The notes beneath the pieces were generated by a model that saw nothing but the letters and a program-made list of their open reading frames with translations, was not told the origin of the DNA and did no database searches. Below are positions 29,642-37,465 of a stretch of 52,219 bases of DNA, one piece after another (position 1 is the stretch's first letter; every line of letters begins with the position of its first letter). The position numbers and the translations under genes were made by a program. The DNA is taken from positions 1 to 52,219 of IMG/VR virus record IMGVR_UViG_3300048997_000467; one strand, given 5' to 3'. The stretch comes from a virus.

Positions 29642-31656
29642 CCCCGCCCCCACGCGCGGCCCTCGAAGACCCCCTCTCCCTCGCCGCCTATCGCCTCGCC
29701 CTCGCCGCCACCCTCCAGCGCAACTTCGCCCCCTGGACCATCCGCGACCCCTTCGCCTGGGCCGAGCAAATCCGCCGCCTGCCCGATGATCACGGCGCCA
29801 CCCGCCCCTTCTCCTTCGAGTACGCGCCCTACCAGCGCGAAATGTACGCCGCCCTCTTCGAGCCGCGAAATCAGGAAGTCGTCTTCCAGCTCTTCTCCCG
29901 CGGCGGCAAAAGCGAAGTCGTGCTCAACGCCCTCGGCTACCTCATCCACGAACGCCCCTGCCGCATCGGCGTCATGTGGCCCGTCGAAGGCGACGGCAAG
30001 CTCTGGTCAAAGGACGACTTCATGGGCGCCCTCATCGGCCCCACCCCCGAGCTCCTCGAGCTGATCCCGAATGAATCCGGCCGCCGCCGCCGAAACTCCA
30101 CCCTCCTCCACAAGCAATTCCCCGGCGGCTCCATCCAGATCCTCGGCGCGAACGCCCCCGGCCGCGTCCGCCGCGTCAAAGCCCGCTTCCTCTACGCGGA
30201 TGAAATCGACGCCATCGAGACCACCTCCGCCGGCGAAGGCGATATCCTCGCCATCTTCAAAAAGCGCGCCAGCGAGTTTGCCGATCGCATCGAAGTCTAT
30301 TGCTCCTACCCCAAGATCAAACGCCAGTCCCGCATCGAAGCCAAGCGCCTCGAAAGCGACGATCGCCATTGGTTCGTCACCTGCCCCCTCTGCGGCGGCG
30401 AGCCCTTCGTCCTCCACCGCCCCAGCCAGCTCCGGTTCGATCCCGAGCGCCCCCACGAAGCCCGCCTGGAGTGCCCCCGCTGCCGCGGCCTCCTCACCGA
30501 TTCCCAGCGCCACCACATGGCCCGCGCCGGCTTCTGGCGCGCCACCCGCCCCTTCACCGGAAAGGCCGGCTTCCACGCCGGCTCCCTCCTCTGGCCCCAC
30601 AACTTCGAAGACCCCGCCTACCTCCAAAAGTACCCCGGCGGCTACCTCCACGAGCTCGCCCAGCAAGTCATCGATGCCGAGCGCGCCGATAACCCCGAGC
30701 ACGCCCGCATGGTCCTGGTCAATACCTGCGATGCCGAGACCTACGAGCGCGATCTCGATAAAAAACCCGAGCACACCGCCCTCTACAACCGCCGCGAAAA
30801 GTACGATCCCCGCGAAGTCCTCCCCGAAGGCGTCCTCCTCCTCACCCTCGGCGGCGACATTCAAAAAGACCGCGGCGAATTCTTCATCCTCGGCTGGGGC
30901 GAAAAATCACAGTCCTGGGGCATCGATCACTGGAAAGTCACCGGCTCACCCCTCGACCCCGCCTTTTGGGAGCAAATCGATAAACGCCTCGAGCAAGCCG
31001 CCTGGAAGCACCCCAGCGGCCACTACCTCCGGATCGCCGCCGGCCTCATCGATTGCAACTACAAGCCGGATGAAACCAAAGCCTTCACCCGCCGCCTCGC
31101 CCGGCGCCAGATCTTCGCCTCCCGCGGCTCCACCCAGTTGAACAAACCCATCACCGGCCGCCCCAAACGCGAAGGCAAGCCCCCGGTGAAGGTGTACGAG
31201 CTCGGCACCCACAAAGCCAAAGACATCCTCTACCAGCGGCTCGATTTGCCTCATCCCACCGCCACCGGCTACAAACACTACCCCGCCATCGGCCTCTTCG
31301 ATGAAGCCTACTTCAAACAGCTCACCATCGAAAACAGCGAAATGCGCCGGGCCAACGATGGCGAATTCTACCGCTTCTTCTTCAAAGAAGAAGGCGACCG
31401 CAACGAAGCCATCGATGGCGAAGTGTACGCCCTCGCCGCCGAGCGCCTCGCCCGCAACGGCAAACGAGAAAGCGACTTCTACGCCAAGCTCAAAGCCAAC
31501 CTCACCCAGCCCGCCTCCGGCAAACCTCACCCCTCCTCTCAGCCCGCCTCCGAATCCCCCGCGCCCACGCCCGGGCAACCTCACCCCCCGCGCCGCTTCG
31601 TGCAGACCACCCAGCGCCCCGGCCGAGGCGGCTTCGTCGGCGGCTGGAAAAAGTGA
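29635..31656 (+). CDS. Terminase large subunit, GpA family
   Basis: A 673-aa protein with Walker A-like SRGGKSEV at ~88-95, Walker B FLYADEID at ~184-191, a zinc-ribbon insertion CPLCGGEPF...LECPRCRG at ~247-285, and the nuclease motif LTLGGDIQKDR near ~403. These are marks of the lambda gpA group of packaging ATPase/nucleases, which make cos ends. ATG 29635 overlaps the TerS end. It is the only large terminase in the window, so the satellite must use it. A Pro/Ser-rich tail (residues ~620-660) precedes GGWKK. Confidence 0.92.
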   Translation: MVAPPPRAALEDPLSLAAYRLALAATLQRNFAPWTIRDPFAWAEQIRRLPDDHGATRPFSFEYAPYQREMYAALFEPRNQEVVFQLFSRGGKSEVVLNALGYLIHERPCRIGVMWPVEGDGKLWSKDDFMGALIGPTPELLELIPNESGRRRRNSTLLHKQFPGGSIQILGANAPGRVRRVKARFLYADEIDAIETTSAGEGDILAIFKKRASEFADRIEVYCSYPKIKRQSRIEAKRLESDDRHWFVTCPLCGGEPFVLHRPSQLRFDPERPHEARLECPRCRGLLTDSQRHHMARAGFWRATRPFTGKAGFHAGSLLWPHNFEDPAYLQKYPGGYLHELAQQVIDAERADNPEHARMVLVNTCDAETYERDLDKKPEHTALYNRREKYDPREVLPEGVLLLTLGGDIQKDRGEFFILGWGEKSQSWGIDHWKVTGSPLDPAFWEQIDKRLEQAAWKHPSGHYLRIAAGLIDCNYKPDETKAFTRRLARRQIFASRGSTQLNKPITGRPKREGKPPVKVYELGTHKAKDILYQRLDLPHPTATGYKHYPAIGLFDEAYFKQLTIENSEMRRANDGEFYRFFFKEEGDRNEAIDGEVYALAAERLARNGKRESDFYAKLKANLTQPASGKPHPSSQPASESPAPTPGQPHPPRRFVQTTQRPGRGGFVGGWKK

Positions 31657-31845
31657 GCCAAACCGAGCCCCGTAGCGCTCTTTGACAGGCCAGCCCCCGC
31701 GGTCACCGAACCCCTGAGCAGGCCCGGGACGATCTCCACCGGGGCACCCGCCCCGCGCGCAGCGCCCCGGCCTCCTCGCGGGCCTTCGGGAAAGTTAGCG
31801 ATGCGAAAGCCGACTTGCTCAGTATGCTAAAGTCCCGCGCACCCC
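31657..31845 (+). other. Intergenic region with promoter-like and cos-like fragments
   Basis: 189 bases. It contains TTGACAG at 31682, ACCGAACCCC near 31704, and CTCGCGGGCCTTCGGG near 31775, each a piece similar to the cos block but in a different order. A tTGCTCAGTATGCTaaag word at ~31815 may be a promoter for the GTG start at 31846. No gene is seen. Confidence 0.4.
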
Positions 31846-32112
31846 GTGGAAAACCTCCTCTCGCGGAAAGACATTCTGCGCATCTTCGGCTGGAACCGCT
31901 CCACCCTCTGGCGGCGCGAACGCGAGGGGCTCCCCATCATCGCCGGCCGCATCGGCGAAAACAAGCTGGCGTGGTGGCTCGAGCAGCGCGATGCCGCCAA
32001 GCGCCTCGGCATCCCCGTCCGCACCTTCCTCCATCACCCGCGCGAGATCCGCGAAACCCTCCTCGCCGCCGCCCTCCAGGTCCAGCAAGCCGAGCAGGCC
32101 CGTGCCACATAA
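31846..32112 (+). CDS. HTH DNA-binding protein (excisionase/AlpA-like), 88 aa
   Basis: The GTG start is at 31846. Residues ~4-45 (LLSRKDILRIFGWNRSTLWRREREGLPIIAGRIGENKLAWWLEQRDAAKRLG) have the helix-turn-helix plus wing of AlpA/MerR-type excisionases. It lies after the large terminase, not next to the integrase, so regulation of the cargo block downstream is more likely than excision. A triple TGCCACAT repeat stands at its 3' end. Confidence 0.6.
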   Translation: MENLLSRKDILRIFGWNRSTLWRREREGLPIIAGRIGENKLAWWLEQRDAAKRLGIPVRTFLHHPREIRETLLAAALQVQQAEQARAT

Positions 32113-32131
32113 TGCCACATCTTGCCACACA
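32101..32131 (+). promoter_or_regulatory. Three direct TGCCACA(T/C) repeats at 10-bp spacing
   Basis: TGCCACATAA, TGCCACATCT, TGCCACACAC are consecutive 10-bp units, one helical turn apart, between the HTH gene and the next start (32182). They look like an operator or iteron, perhaps bound by the HTH protein at 31846. Confidence 0.6.
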
Positions 32132-32181
32132 CCAGTTTCCGCGAACCGTGATTGACTAGGCACCGCTTCCCGCCCCTGCCT

Positions 32182-33249
32182 ATGCGTAAAAACTCCATCG
32201 GTGTCATCATGGCCGGCGCCTCCGCCCTCGCCGCTTCCAACATCACCGGCTTCTCCGTCCCCGAAGATCACGGCACACATCCTCGGCGCCGCAAAGAGTA
32301 CGGCCGCGTCATCCACAGCGGCGGCCAAATGCGCCGCGCTCCCGGCCAAGGCCACAGCCCGGCCGAGCGCGAAGCCCGCCGCCGCGCGCAGAATGCCGAG
32401 TACCGCGATCGCAAAGCCTGGCGCGCCTGGCTCGCCACCCTCACCGCCGAAGAGCTCGCCTTTGCCCGCAAGCACAAGCTCACCCGCCCCATCGCCGAAG
32501 ATCGCCCCGCCTTCGGCTCCGCCCAAAGCGAAGACGCGCTCGATCACGCCGAAGCCGAGCCCATCCCCGAAGCCCTCATCCTCGGCCACCGCCAGGGCCA
32601 CGGCACCGCCCGCCCCATCGTCTCCGAAAAAAGCCCCATCCTCGATGAGCTGGAACCCCAAACCCTCTCCGTCGATCTCGAAAACCTCAGCGCCCACCAG
32701 ATCCGCCAGGCCTCCGAAACCTTCGAGCAAGCCCTCCGCTGGGCCCTCGCCCCAGCCACCCCCTCCAAATCGGCGGCAGCCACCGATTTGAGCAACCCTC
32801 CACCCGCCGCGCATCCCCTCGTCGCCCTCGGCGAGCGCAGCGCCACCCTCATCGTCACCATGCGGCTGGATCTCGCCGGCTCCCTGCAGCTCGAGCCCGC
32901 CCTCGCCAAATCCCTCCTCCAAAGCTTCGGCCTCGGCTGCCTGCGCGAGACCGTCCAGCGCCTCCAGGCCACCGGCGCCATCTACGCCCGCCTCCTGGAA
33001 TGGATGCGCCGCACCAGCACGCTCGATGGCCTCGGCGAACGCCTCCAGCTCGTCGCCTACCAGCTCCGGCCCGATCTCATCGATGCCGCCACCCTCGCCC
33101 AGCTCGGCGAAGCCACCGGCAAAACCCGCCAGGCCCTCAATAAACCCGCCAACTGCCTGCGCGATACCTTCGATGGCCTCAAAGCCCTCATCATGCGGGC
33201 CGATGTCACCCGCCTCCTCTGCCGCCAAGCCCAGCTCAGCGCCGCCTGA
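32182..33249 (+). CDS. Hypothetical regulator-like protein, 355 aa, with palindrome insertion
   Basis: I use ATG 32182 (MRKNSIGVIMAGASALAASNITG); a TTG at 32152 is possible. The N-terminus has a hydrophobic stretch, then a basic helical region (EREARRRAQNAEYRDRKAWRAWLATL). The C-terminal ~60 residues (LIDAATLAQLGEATGKTRQALNKPANCLRDTFDG) contain a helix-turn-helix. Residues ~196-203 KSAAATDL are encoded by a 23-base palindromic repeat (32767-32789), also found at 33679 and 41020. This is cargo between terminase and the head genes; function unknown. Confidence 0.55.
   Translation: MRKNSIGVIMAGASALAASNITGFSVPEDHGTHPRRRKEYGRVIHSGGQMRRAPGQGHSPAEREARRRAQNAEYRDRKAWRAWLATLTAEELAFARKHKLTRPIAEDRPAFGSAQSEDALDHAEAEPIPEALILGHRQGHGTARPIVSEKSPILDELEPQTLSVDLENLSAHQIRQASETFEQALRWALAPATPSKSAAATDLSNPPPAAHPLVALGERSATLIVTMRLDLAGSLQLEPALAKSLLQSFGLGCLRETVQRLQATGAIYARLLEWMRRTSTLDGLGERLQLVAYQLRPDLIDAATLAQLGEATGKTRQALNKPANCLRDTFDGLKALIMRADVTRLLCRQAQLSAA
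32767..32789. repeat. 23-bp palindromic element, copy 1 (in frame)
   Basis: Begins AAATCGG and ends CCGATTT around a GGCAGCC-type centre. Here it encodes KSAAATDL within the 355-aa protein. An identical copy lies at 33679-33701 and a one-base variant at 41020-41042. Confidence 0.85.
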
Positions 33250-33253
33250 AAAA

Positions 33254-33412
33254 ATGAACTCACTCGCCACCCTCTTCGCCAATGCCACCAGCCTGGCCAG
33301 CGTCATCGCCGCCGGCATCCTCGCCTCCCATGATAAGGCGAGTTGGCCATGGTTTCTCCTCGTGGCCATGCTCACCACCGCCACCGTGAGCTACAAATCT
33401 TTCGAGCGATGA
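33254..33412 (+). CDS. Small membrane protein, 52 aa
   Basis: ATG 33254 lies 4 bp after the previous stop and its own stop overlaps the next ATG (CGATGAG). Two hydrophobic segments (LFANATSLASVIAAGILAS; WFLLVAMLTTATVSY) make a small two-helix membrane protein. It might be an envelope-active cargo protein. Confidence 0.5.
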   Translation: MNSLATLFANATSLASVIAAGILASHDKASWPWFLLVAMLTTATVSYKSFER

Positions 33413-33966
33413 GCGACCTCACCCCCGCCCTCCCCACCCGCGAGCAGCTCCTCAGCGAAGCGCTCACCCACTGGCAGCTCAAAGTCGCCGCCGAAGAAGC
33501 CCTCCTCCAGAGCCGCGAAATCCTCCTCATCGAATCCTTCCACCTCGGCGGCAAACTCTGCGCCCTGAAGGAAGACATCGGCCACGGCGGGTGGCTCCAC
33601 TGGCTCGGCAGCCATCTGCCCGGCATCAAACCCCGCGTCGTCACCAACTGCATGGCCCTCTTTCGGGCCAACGATCCCAAATCGGCGGCAGCCACCGATT
33701 TGACGGCCGAGAGCATCCGCCAATTCCTCTGGTACTACATCCCCGCCAAAGAACGCCCCCAGCTCGAAGGCAATAAAAAGATCGGCCCCGCCTTCACCCC
33801 CCTCACCTTCGTGAACAACTTCACCGCCTGGGATCGCCGCGTGCAAATCGGCCTCGCCACCGTGCCCGATCAAGAAACGCTCCAGCGCGAGCTCGCCCCC
33901 GTCGTCAAGCGCATGGGCGCCCTCCTCGGCCGCGATTTCATCCTCGAGCAAATCACCGCCGCATGA
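33409..33966 (+). CDS. DUF3102-like protein, 185 aa, with palindrome insertion
   Basis: The start MSDLTPALPTREQLLSEALTHWQLKVAAEE is at 33409. The segment HLGGKLCALKEDIGHGGWLHWLGSHLPGIKPRVVTNCMALFRAN follows the plan of DUF3102 phage/plasmid proteins (a G.W..WL core after a helical start). KSAAATDL at ~91-98 comes from an in-frame 23-bp palindrome (33679-33701). The C-terminus WDRRVQIGLATVPDQETLQRELAPVV is helical. Its stop overlaps the next ATG. Confidence 0.55.
   Translation: MSDLTPALPTREQLLSEALTHWQLKVAAEEALLQSREILLIESFHLGGKLCALKEDIGHGGWLHWLGSHLPGIKPRVVTNCMALFRANDPKSAAATDLTAESIRQFLWYYIPAKERPQLEGNKKIGPAFTPLTFVNNFTAWDRRVQIGLATVPDQETLQRELAPVVKRMGALLGRDFILEQITAA
33679..33701. repeat. 23-bp palindromic element, copy 2 (in frame)
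   Basis: Identical to copy 1 and read in the same frame, again giving KSAAATDL, inside an unrelated protein. Confidence 0.85.
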
Positions 33967-34220
33967 AACGCGCCGCACCCTCCGCGCCCAAGCACGCCCG
34001 CCCGCTCCGCGGCCTGCTCCGCACCGAGATCCCGCTGCTCCCCCAGCTCTCGCCCCCGCTCCATCCCTTGCGCGTGCAGCTCGCCGCCCACAAAGCCCGC
34101 AACCGCCAGCTCCTCGCCCTCCTCCTCGAAGCCGTCGAAATCGCCGATCGCGCCCTCGAAGAACGCGACCGCCTCAAAGACTTCATCCGCCGCGCCGCCC
34201 GCCTCCGCCCGGCGAAGTAG
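33963..34220 (+). CDS. Small basic protein, 85 aa
   Basis: ATG 33963 overlaps the previous stop. A Lys/Arg/Pro-rich N-terminus (KRAAPSAPKHARPLRGLLRTEIPLLPQL) is followed by a helix (NRQLLALLLEAVEIADRALEERDRLKDFIRRAARLR). It could bind nucleic acid; no family is recognised. Confidence 0.5.
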   Translation: MKRAAPSAPKHARPLRGLLRTEIPLLPQLSPPLHPLRVQLAAHKARNRQLLALLLEAVEIADRALEERDRLKDFIRRAARLRPAK

Positions 34221-34556
34221 TCACCCCCGTTTGCGTATCACCGCTCGCGTTTTTCCATCCACAACGCGATTTGCCTTTGATCCTTTAGCCGCAACCGCTG
34301 GCGGAACGCGTTCGATCGTCAGGAAGACGACATCTCCTGGCCGGATTTTGAGCCCGGTGCAAGGAAGGTTGGACATCAACTCTCCGGTTTCGACCTCTAC
34401 CACATCCATCGTCTCCCGATCGGGTGGGCGGGCAATTTCTCCGCCGCGCACGTAGCCATAGGTGGGCCAAAAGAGCCATTGAACGGCCTTATTCTGCACC
34501 TTGGCGATGACGGTCACCGCGCCGGGAGCGCTTTTGGGAGAGGGAACACGCGGCAT
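34221..34556 (-). CDS. Antisense moron, 111 aa
   Basis: The only leftward gene in the helper head region. ATG 34556 starts MPRVPSPKSAPGAVTVIAKVQNKAVQWLFWPTYGYVRGGEIARPPDRETMDVVEVETG...LKIRPGDVVFLTIERVPP. A beta-rich small domain, perhaps a barrel. The AT-richer codon use and opposite orientation mark it as an independently expressed moron. It has no recognised family. Confidence 0.5.
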   Translation of the reverse strand: MPRVPSPKSAPGAVTVIAKVQNKAVQWLFWPTYGYVRGGEIARPPDRETMDVVEVETGELMSNLPCTGLKIRPGDVVFLTIERVPPAVAAKGSKANRVVDGKTRAVIRKRG

Positions 34557-34600
34557 GAGGGGCAGATCATGGTGGCGATTGAAGGGAAAGAACAAGCCGG

Positions 34601-34632
34601 CATCCCTCAACTATCAACCCTCACCTATCAAC
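34601..34632 (+). repeat. TCAAC heptamer repeat before the gpW-like gene
   Basis: cctcaac, tatcaac, cctcacc, tatcaac. Followed by a C-rich leader, the TTGACAC box and ATG 34676. Both leader signals occur together here. Confidence 0.7.
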
Positions 34633-34653
34633 GCGCACGCCCGCGCGCTCCCT

Positions 34654-34660
34654 TTGACAC
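34654..34660 (+). promoter_or_regulatory. TTGACAC late-gene box, 22 nt before ATG 34676
   Basis: ctTTGACACcccgcc stands 22 nt before the start. The wording matches the box at 7653. Confidence 0.55.
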
Positions 34661-34675
34661 CCCGCCCGCGAGCGC

Positions 34676-35230
34676 ATGCCAGCGCTCCCCACCAGCATCC
34701 CCGAAACCCTCACCCTGGGCGAAACGTGGGGCTGGACGCTCTCCCTGCCCGATTATCCTGCGAGCACGTGGACGCTGAAATACGCCCTCCAGCGCGGCGC
34801 CGAACGCCTCGCCCTCACCGCCACCGCCGCGGGCGATGACTTCGCCCTCGCCATCCCGGCCGCCACCACCGCCGCCTACACCACCCCCGGCGTCTATCTG
34901 TGGACGAGCTACGTGGAGCAAGGCAGCGAGCGCCACATCGTGGCCCGCGGCACCGTCACCCTTCTCCCCAGCCCCCTCGCCGCCCTCGGCACCAGCCACG
35001 CCTCCCGCACCCTCGCCCTCCTCGAAGCGGCCATCGAGAACCGCGTCCCCAACGGCCTCGAAACCACGAACATCGACGGCCAGGAGCTCCAGCGCATCCC
35101 GCTCAAAGACCTGATCGATCTGCAAAAGGTCTATCAGGCCAAGGTGGAGGCCGAGCAAAACCGCGCCTCCATCGCCGCCGGCCTCGGCAATCGCCGCACC
35201 ATCTACACCCGGTTCACCCCGGTCCGCTAA
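34676..35230 (+). CDS. gpW-like head-tail joining protein with extra N-terminal domain
   Basis: A 184-aa protein. Residues ~1-110 are a beta-rich domain (LPTSIPETLTLGETWGWTLSLPDYP...TTPGVYLWTSYVEQGSERHIVARGTVTLLP). The C-terminal ~70 residues (RIPLKDLIDLQKVYQAKVEAEQNRASIAAG...TIYTRFTPVR) follow the pattern of gpW proteins, which sit between large terminase and portal in lambda. gpW itself is about 68 aa, so this looks like a fusion. The role would be the joining of filled heads to tails; the N-terminal domain is unknown. Confidence 0.6.
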   Translation: MPALPTSIPETLTLGETWGWTLSLPDYPASTWTLKYALQRGAERLALTATAAGDDFALAIPAATTAAYTTPGVYLWTSYVEQGSERHIVARGTVTLLPSPLAALGTSHASRTLALLEAAIENRVPNGLETTNIDGQELQRIPLKDLIDLQKVYQAKVEAEQNRASIAAGLGNRRTIYTRFTPVR

Positions 35231-35237
35231 AGCGCCC

Positions 35238-37448
35238 ATGAAAATCGTTCGCGCCGTCGCTCCGGATTCCCGCGTCTTCCGCCCCATCGGCGGCGGCCGC
35301 GTCCACATCACCGGGCAAGCTCAGGCCGTCAAAGCCCTCGCCACGCAGATCGTCCCCAGCGCCCCGCCGGCCATCAAGAGCACCAGCGCCTACTCCGCGA
35401 GCCTCGTCTCCCGGCTCACCGAAGACTGGCCCATCGCCATCCTCAGCGCCGATGCCGCCACCCGCTGGAGCCTCCGCCAGCTCCGCGCCCGCGCCCGCGA
35501 TCTGGAGCGGAACGGCGGCATCCACAATGCGTACCTGGATTGCCTGGAAGTCGATATCATCGGCTCCAAAGGCATCGGCGTTCATTTGAAGATTCAGGAT
35601 GAAGGCGGCGATCGCGTCATCCCGCCGGCCGAGCACGCCTTTTACAAGGCGCTGAACGAAGGCGTGGCCACTTACCGCGGCCTCGCCGCCAAGCGCCGCC
35701 TCGCCTTCCGCCAGGAAGCCCACCACTGCGCCATGAAGGCCGCCGTGGTCCGCACCGCTCACCAGCTCGCGCCCGAGGAGACGGCCATCCCCGGCGGCGG
35801 GCTGGATCGCTACGCCTGCTACCTCGTGGAAAGCGAATTCAAGGAATTCGGCAAGCAAGGCCATTGCGACGTCACCGGCAAACACTCCCTGCAGGATCTC
35901 TGCCGGCTCGCCCTGCGCACCGCCGCGCGCGATGGCGATGCCGTCATCCTCGCCTATCTCGGCTACCCAAATCGCTGGGGCGTAGCCTTCCAGCTCATCG
36001 AAGGCGATTACGTGGATGACTACTACAACGTGGAGCGCCTGCCCAATGGCCACCGCATCCAGATGGGCGTGGAGCTCAATGCCTTCGGCCGCAAAGTCGC
36101 CCTCTGGGTCTTCGCCCGCCACCCCGGCGATTACGGCACCGATGGCGTCACGCAGACGGGCACGCGCCGGCGCATCCCCATCCTCGGCGAGCCGCCCGAT
36201 CCCTACTACAGCCCGGATGGGCCCGAGGCCGTGCAGGCCATCCACCTCACCCGCTCCAAACGCGCCGAGGAGACGCGCGCCGTCCCGTGGATCACGCCCG
36301 CCCTGCAGCTCATCCACCATATCGAGAGCTACAAGGAAGCCGAGATCACCGCCGCCCGCGAGGAAGCCTGCAAACACGTCTTTTACGAGCGCGATATGTT
36401 CGCCAGCGATGGCACCGCCCTGGAGTGGGAAGAGCGCGATGGCAAGCTCACCGATGAAATGCAGCCCGGCGGCGCCACCGCGCTCCCGCCCGGCTACAAG
36501 GTGAACTTCGTCGATCCGAAGCACCCTAATCAGCACTTCCCCGACTTTCTTAAATCGATGAAGCGGGAAGTCGCGATGGCGGTGAACTACTGCTACAACA
36601 TCCTCTTCGGCGACCTGGAGAGCGTGAACTTTTCCAGCATACGCGCCGGCCTGCAAAACCAGCGCGAAGGCTCCAAGATGGGCCAGGCGTGGTTTGGCTC
36701 CAATGCCTTCACCCCCATCTTCGAGACGTTCCTGAAGATGGCGCTCCTCACCGGTGCGCTCCCCTTCCGCACCACCGATTTCCCGCGCCTGAACCGGCTC
36801 GAGCTGAAGTTCCGCCGCTGGCCGTGGGTGGATCCCAAGAGCGATGCCGAGACGGCCCAGCTCCTCATCCAGATGAAGCTCACCACGCGCGGCCGCGTGA
36901 TCGCCGATATGTCCAGCGACGACTTCGAGGACATCATCGACGAGCTCGACGATGAAGCGGCCTACATCGCCACCAAAAAGAACCTCCCGCCCGAGCTCCT
37001 CCCCCCGCAGCCGAATGGCGCTCCGGGCCAGCCTGCGCCCGCTCCCGAGAAGACGCCCGCCGCCGCCAAGAAGCCCGCCATCAAATCCGCCTTTCTCGGC
37101 GAAACGCCCTTTGCCGAGCTGCCCGAGCACGCGCAGCGCACCATCGCCGAATTCGTCCCCTCGCCCGCGCCCGAGGCCAAAGTCATCCGCTACCAGATGA
37201 CGGTGCCCGAGCTGCTCGCCAAGGCCGATCCGCACAATCTCCAGACCGCCCGCCGGCGCGTGGCCAAGCGCACCATCGCCTCCTCCGCCGCCGAAGTGCT
37301 GGAGCGCAAAGACAAGGCCATCCTGCTCCTCAACGACAAGCTCATCGACGGCCATCATCACCTGGCCAAAGCGGAGAAAGGCAAGATCACCAGCTCCCTC
37401 CCGGTGCTCGATCTCACCCCCCTGCGTTACCAGCCAGCCGCCTCCTAG
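35238..37448 (+). CDS. Portal protein, lambda family, with ParB-like C-terminal extension
   Basis: A 736-aa protein. Residues ~40-560 match lambda-type portals: RARARDLERNGGIHNAYLDCLEVDIIGSKGI near the start, and LFGDLESVNFSSIRAGLQNQREG near ~455-478. It forms the packaging ring at one capsid vertex. After a Pro/Ala linker (~590-615) an additional ~120 residues (RYQMTVPELLAKADPHNLQTARRRVAKRTI...LLNDKLIDGHHHLAKAEKGKITSSLPVLDLTPLRYQ) have the LND..IDGHH..A pattern of ParB-type domains. This fusion is unusual. The satellite has no portal, so it must borrow this one. Confidence 0.85.
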   Translation: MKIVRAVAPDSRVFRPIGGGRVHITGQAQAVKALATQIVPSAPPAIKSTSAYSASLVSRLTEDWPIAILSADAATRWSLRQLRARARDLERNGGIHNAYLDCLEVDIIGSKGIGVHLKIQDEGGDRVIPPAEHAFYKALNEGVATYRGLAAKRRLAFRQEAHHCAMKAAVVRTAHQLAPEETAIPGGGLDRYACYLVESEFKEFGKQGHCDVTGKHSLQDLCRLALRTAARDGDAVILAYLGYPNRWGVAFQLIEGDYVDDYYNVERLPNGHRIQMGVELNAFGRKVALWVFARHPGDYGTDGVTQTGTRRRIPILGEPPDPYYSPDGPEAVQAIHLTRSKRAEETRAVPWITPALQLIHHIESYKEAEITAAREEACKHVFYERDMFASDGTALEWEERDGKLTDEMQPGGATALPPGYKVNFVDPKHPNQHFPDFLKSMKREVAMAVNYCYNILFGDLESVNFSSIRAGLQNQREGSKMGQAWFGSNAFTPIFETFLKMALLTGALPFRTTDFPRLNRLELKFRRWPWVDPKSDAETAQLLIQMKLTTRGRVIADMSSDDFEDIIDELDDEAAYIATKKNLPPELLPPQPNGAPGQPAPAPEKTPAAAKKPAIKSAFLGETPFAELPEHAQRTIAEFVPSPAPEAKVIRYQMTVPELLAKADPHNLQTARRRVAKRTIASSAAEVLERKDKAILLLNDKLIDGHHHLAKAEKGKITSSLPVLDLTPLRYQPAAS

Positions 37449-37458
37449 CGCGCCTGCT

Positions 37459-37465
37459 TTGACAC
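37459..37465 (+). promoter_or_regulatory. TTGACAC late-gene box, 23 nt before ATG 37482
   Basis: ctTTGACACcgcccggg precedes the protease-capsid gene by 23 nt. A second TTGACAC (38077-38083) lies inside the gene, before an internal ATG at 38145. Confidence 0.55.

Noticed and set aside
31657-31800. A third cos site after the large terminase
   Set aside because: CTCGCGGGCCTTCGGG and ACCGAACCCC resemble parts of the cos block, but in reversed order and with gaps. There is no GGGTCC and no small terminase downstream.
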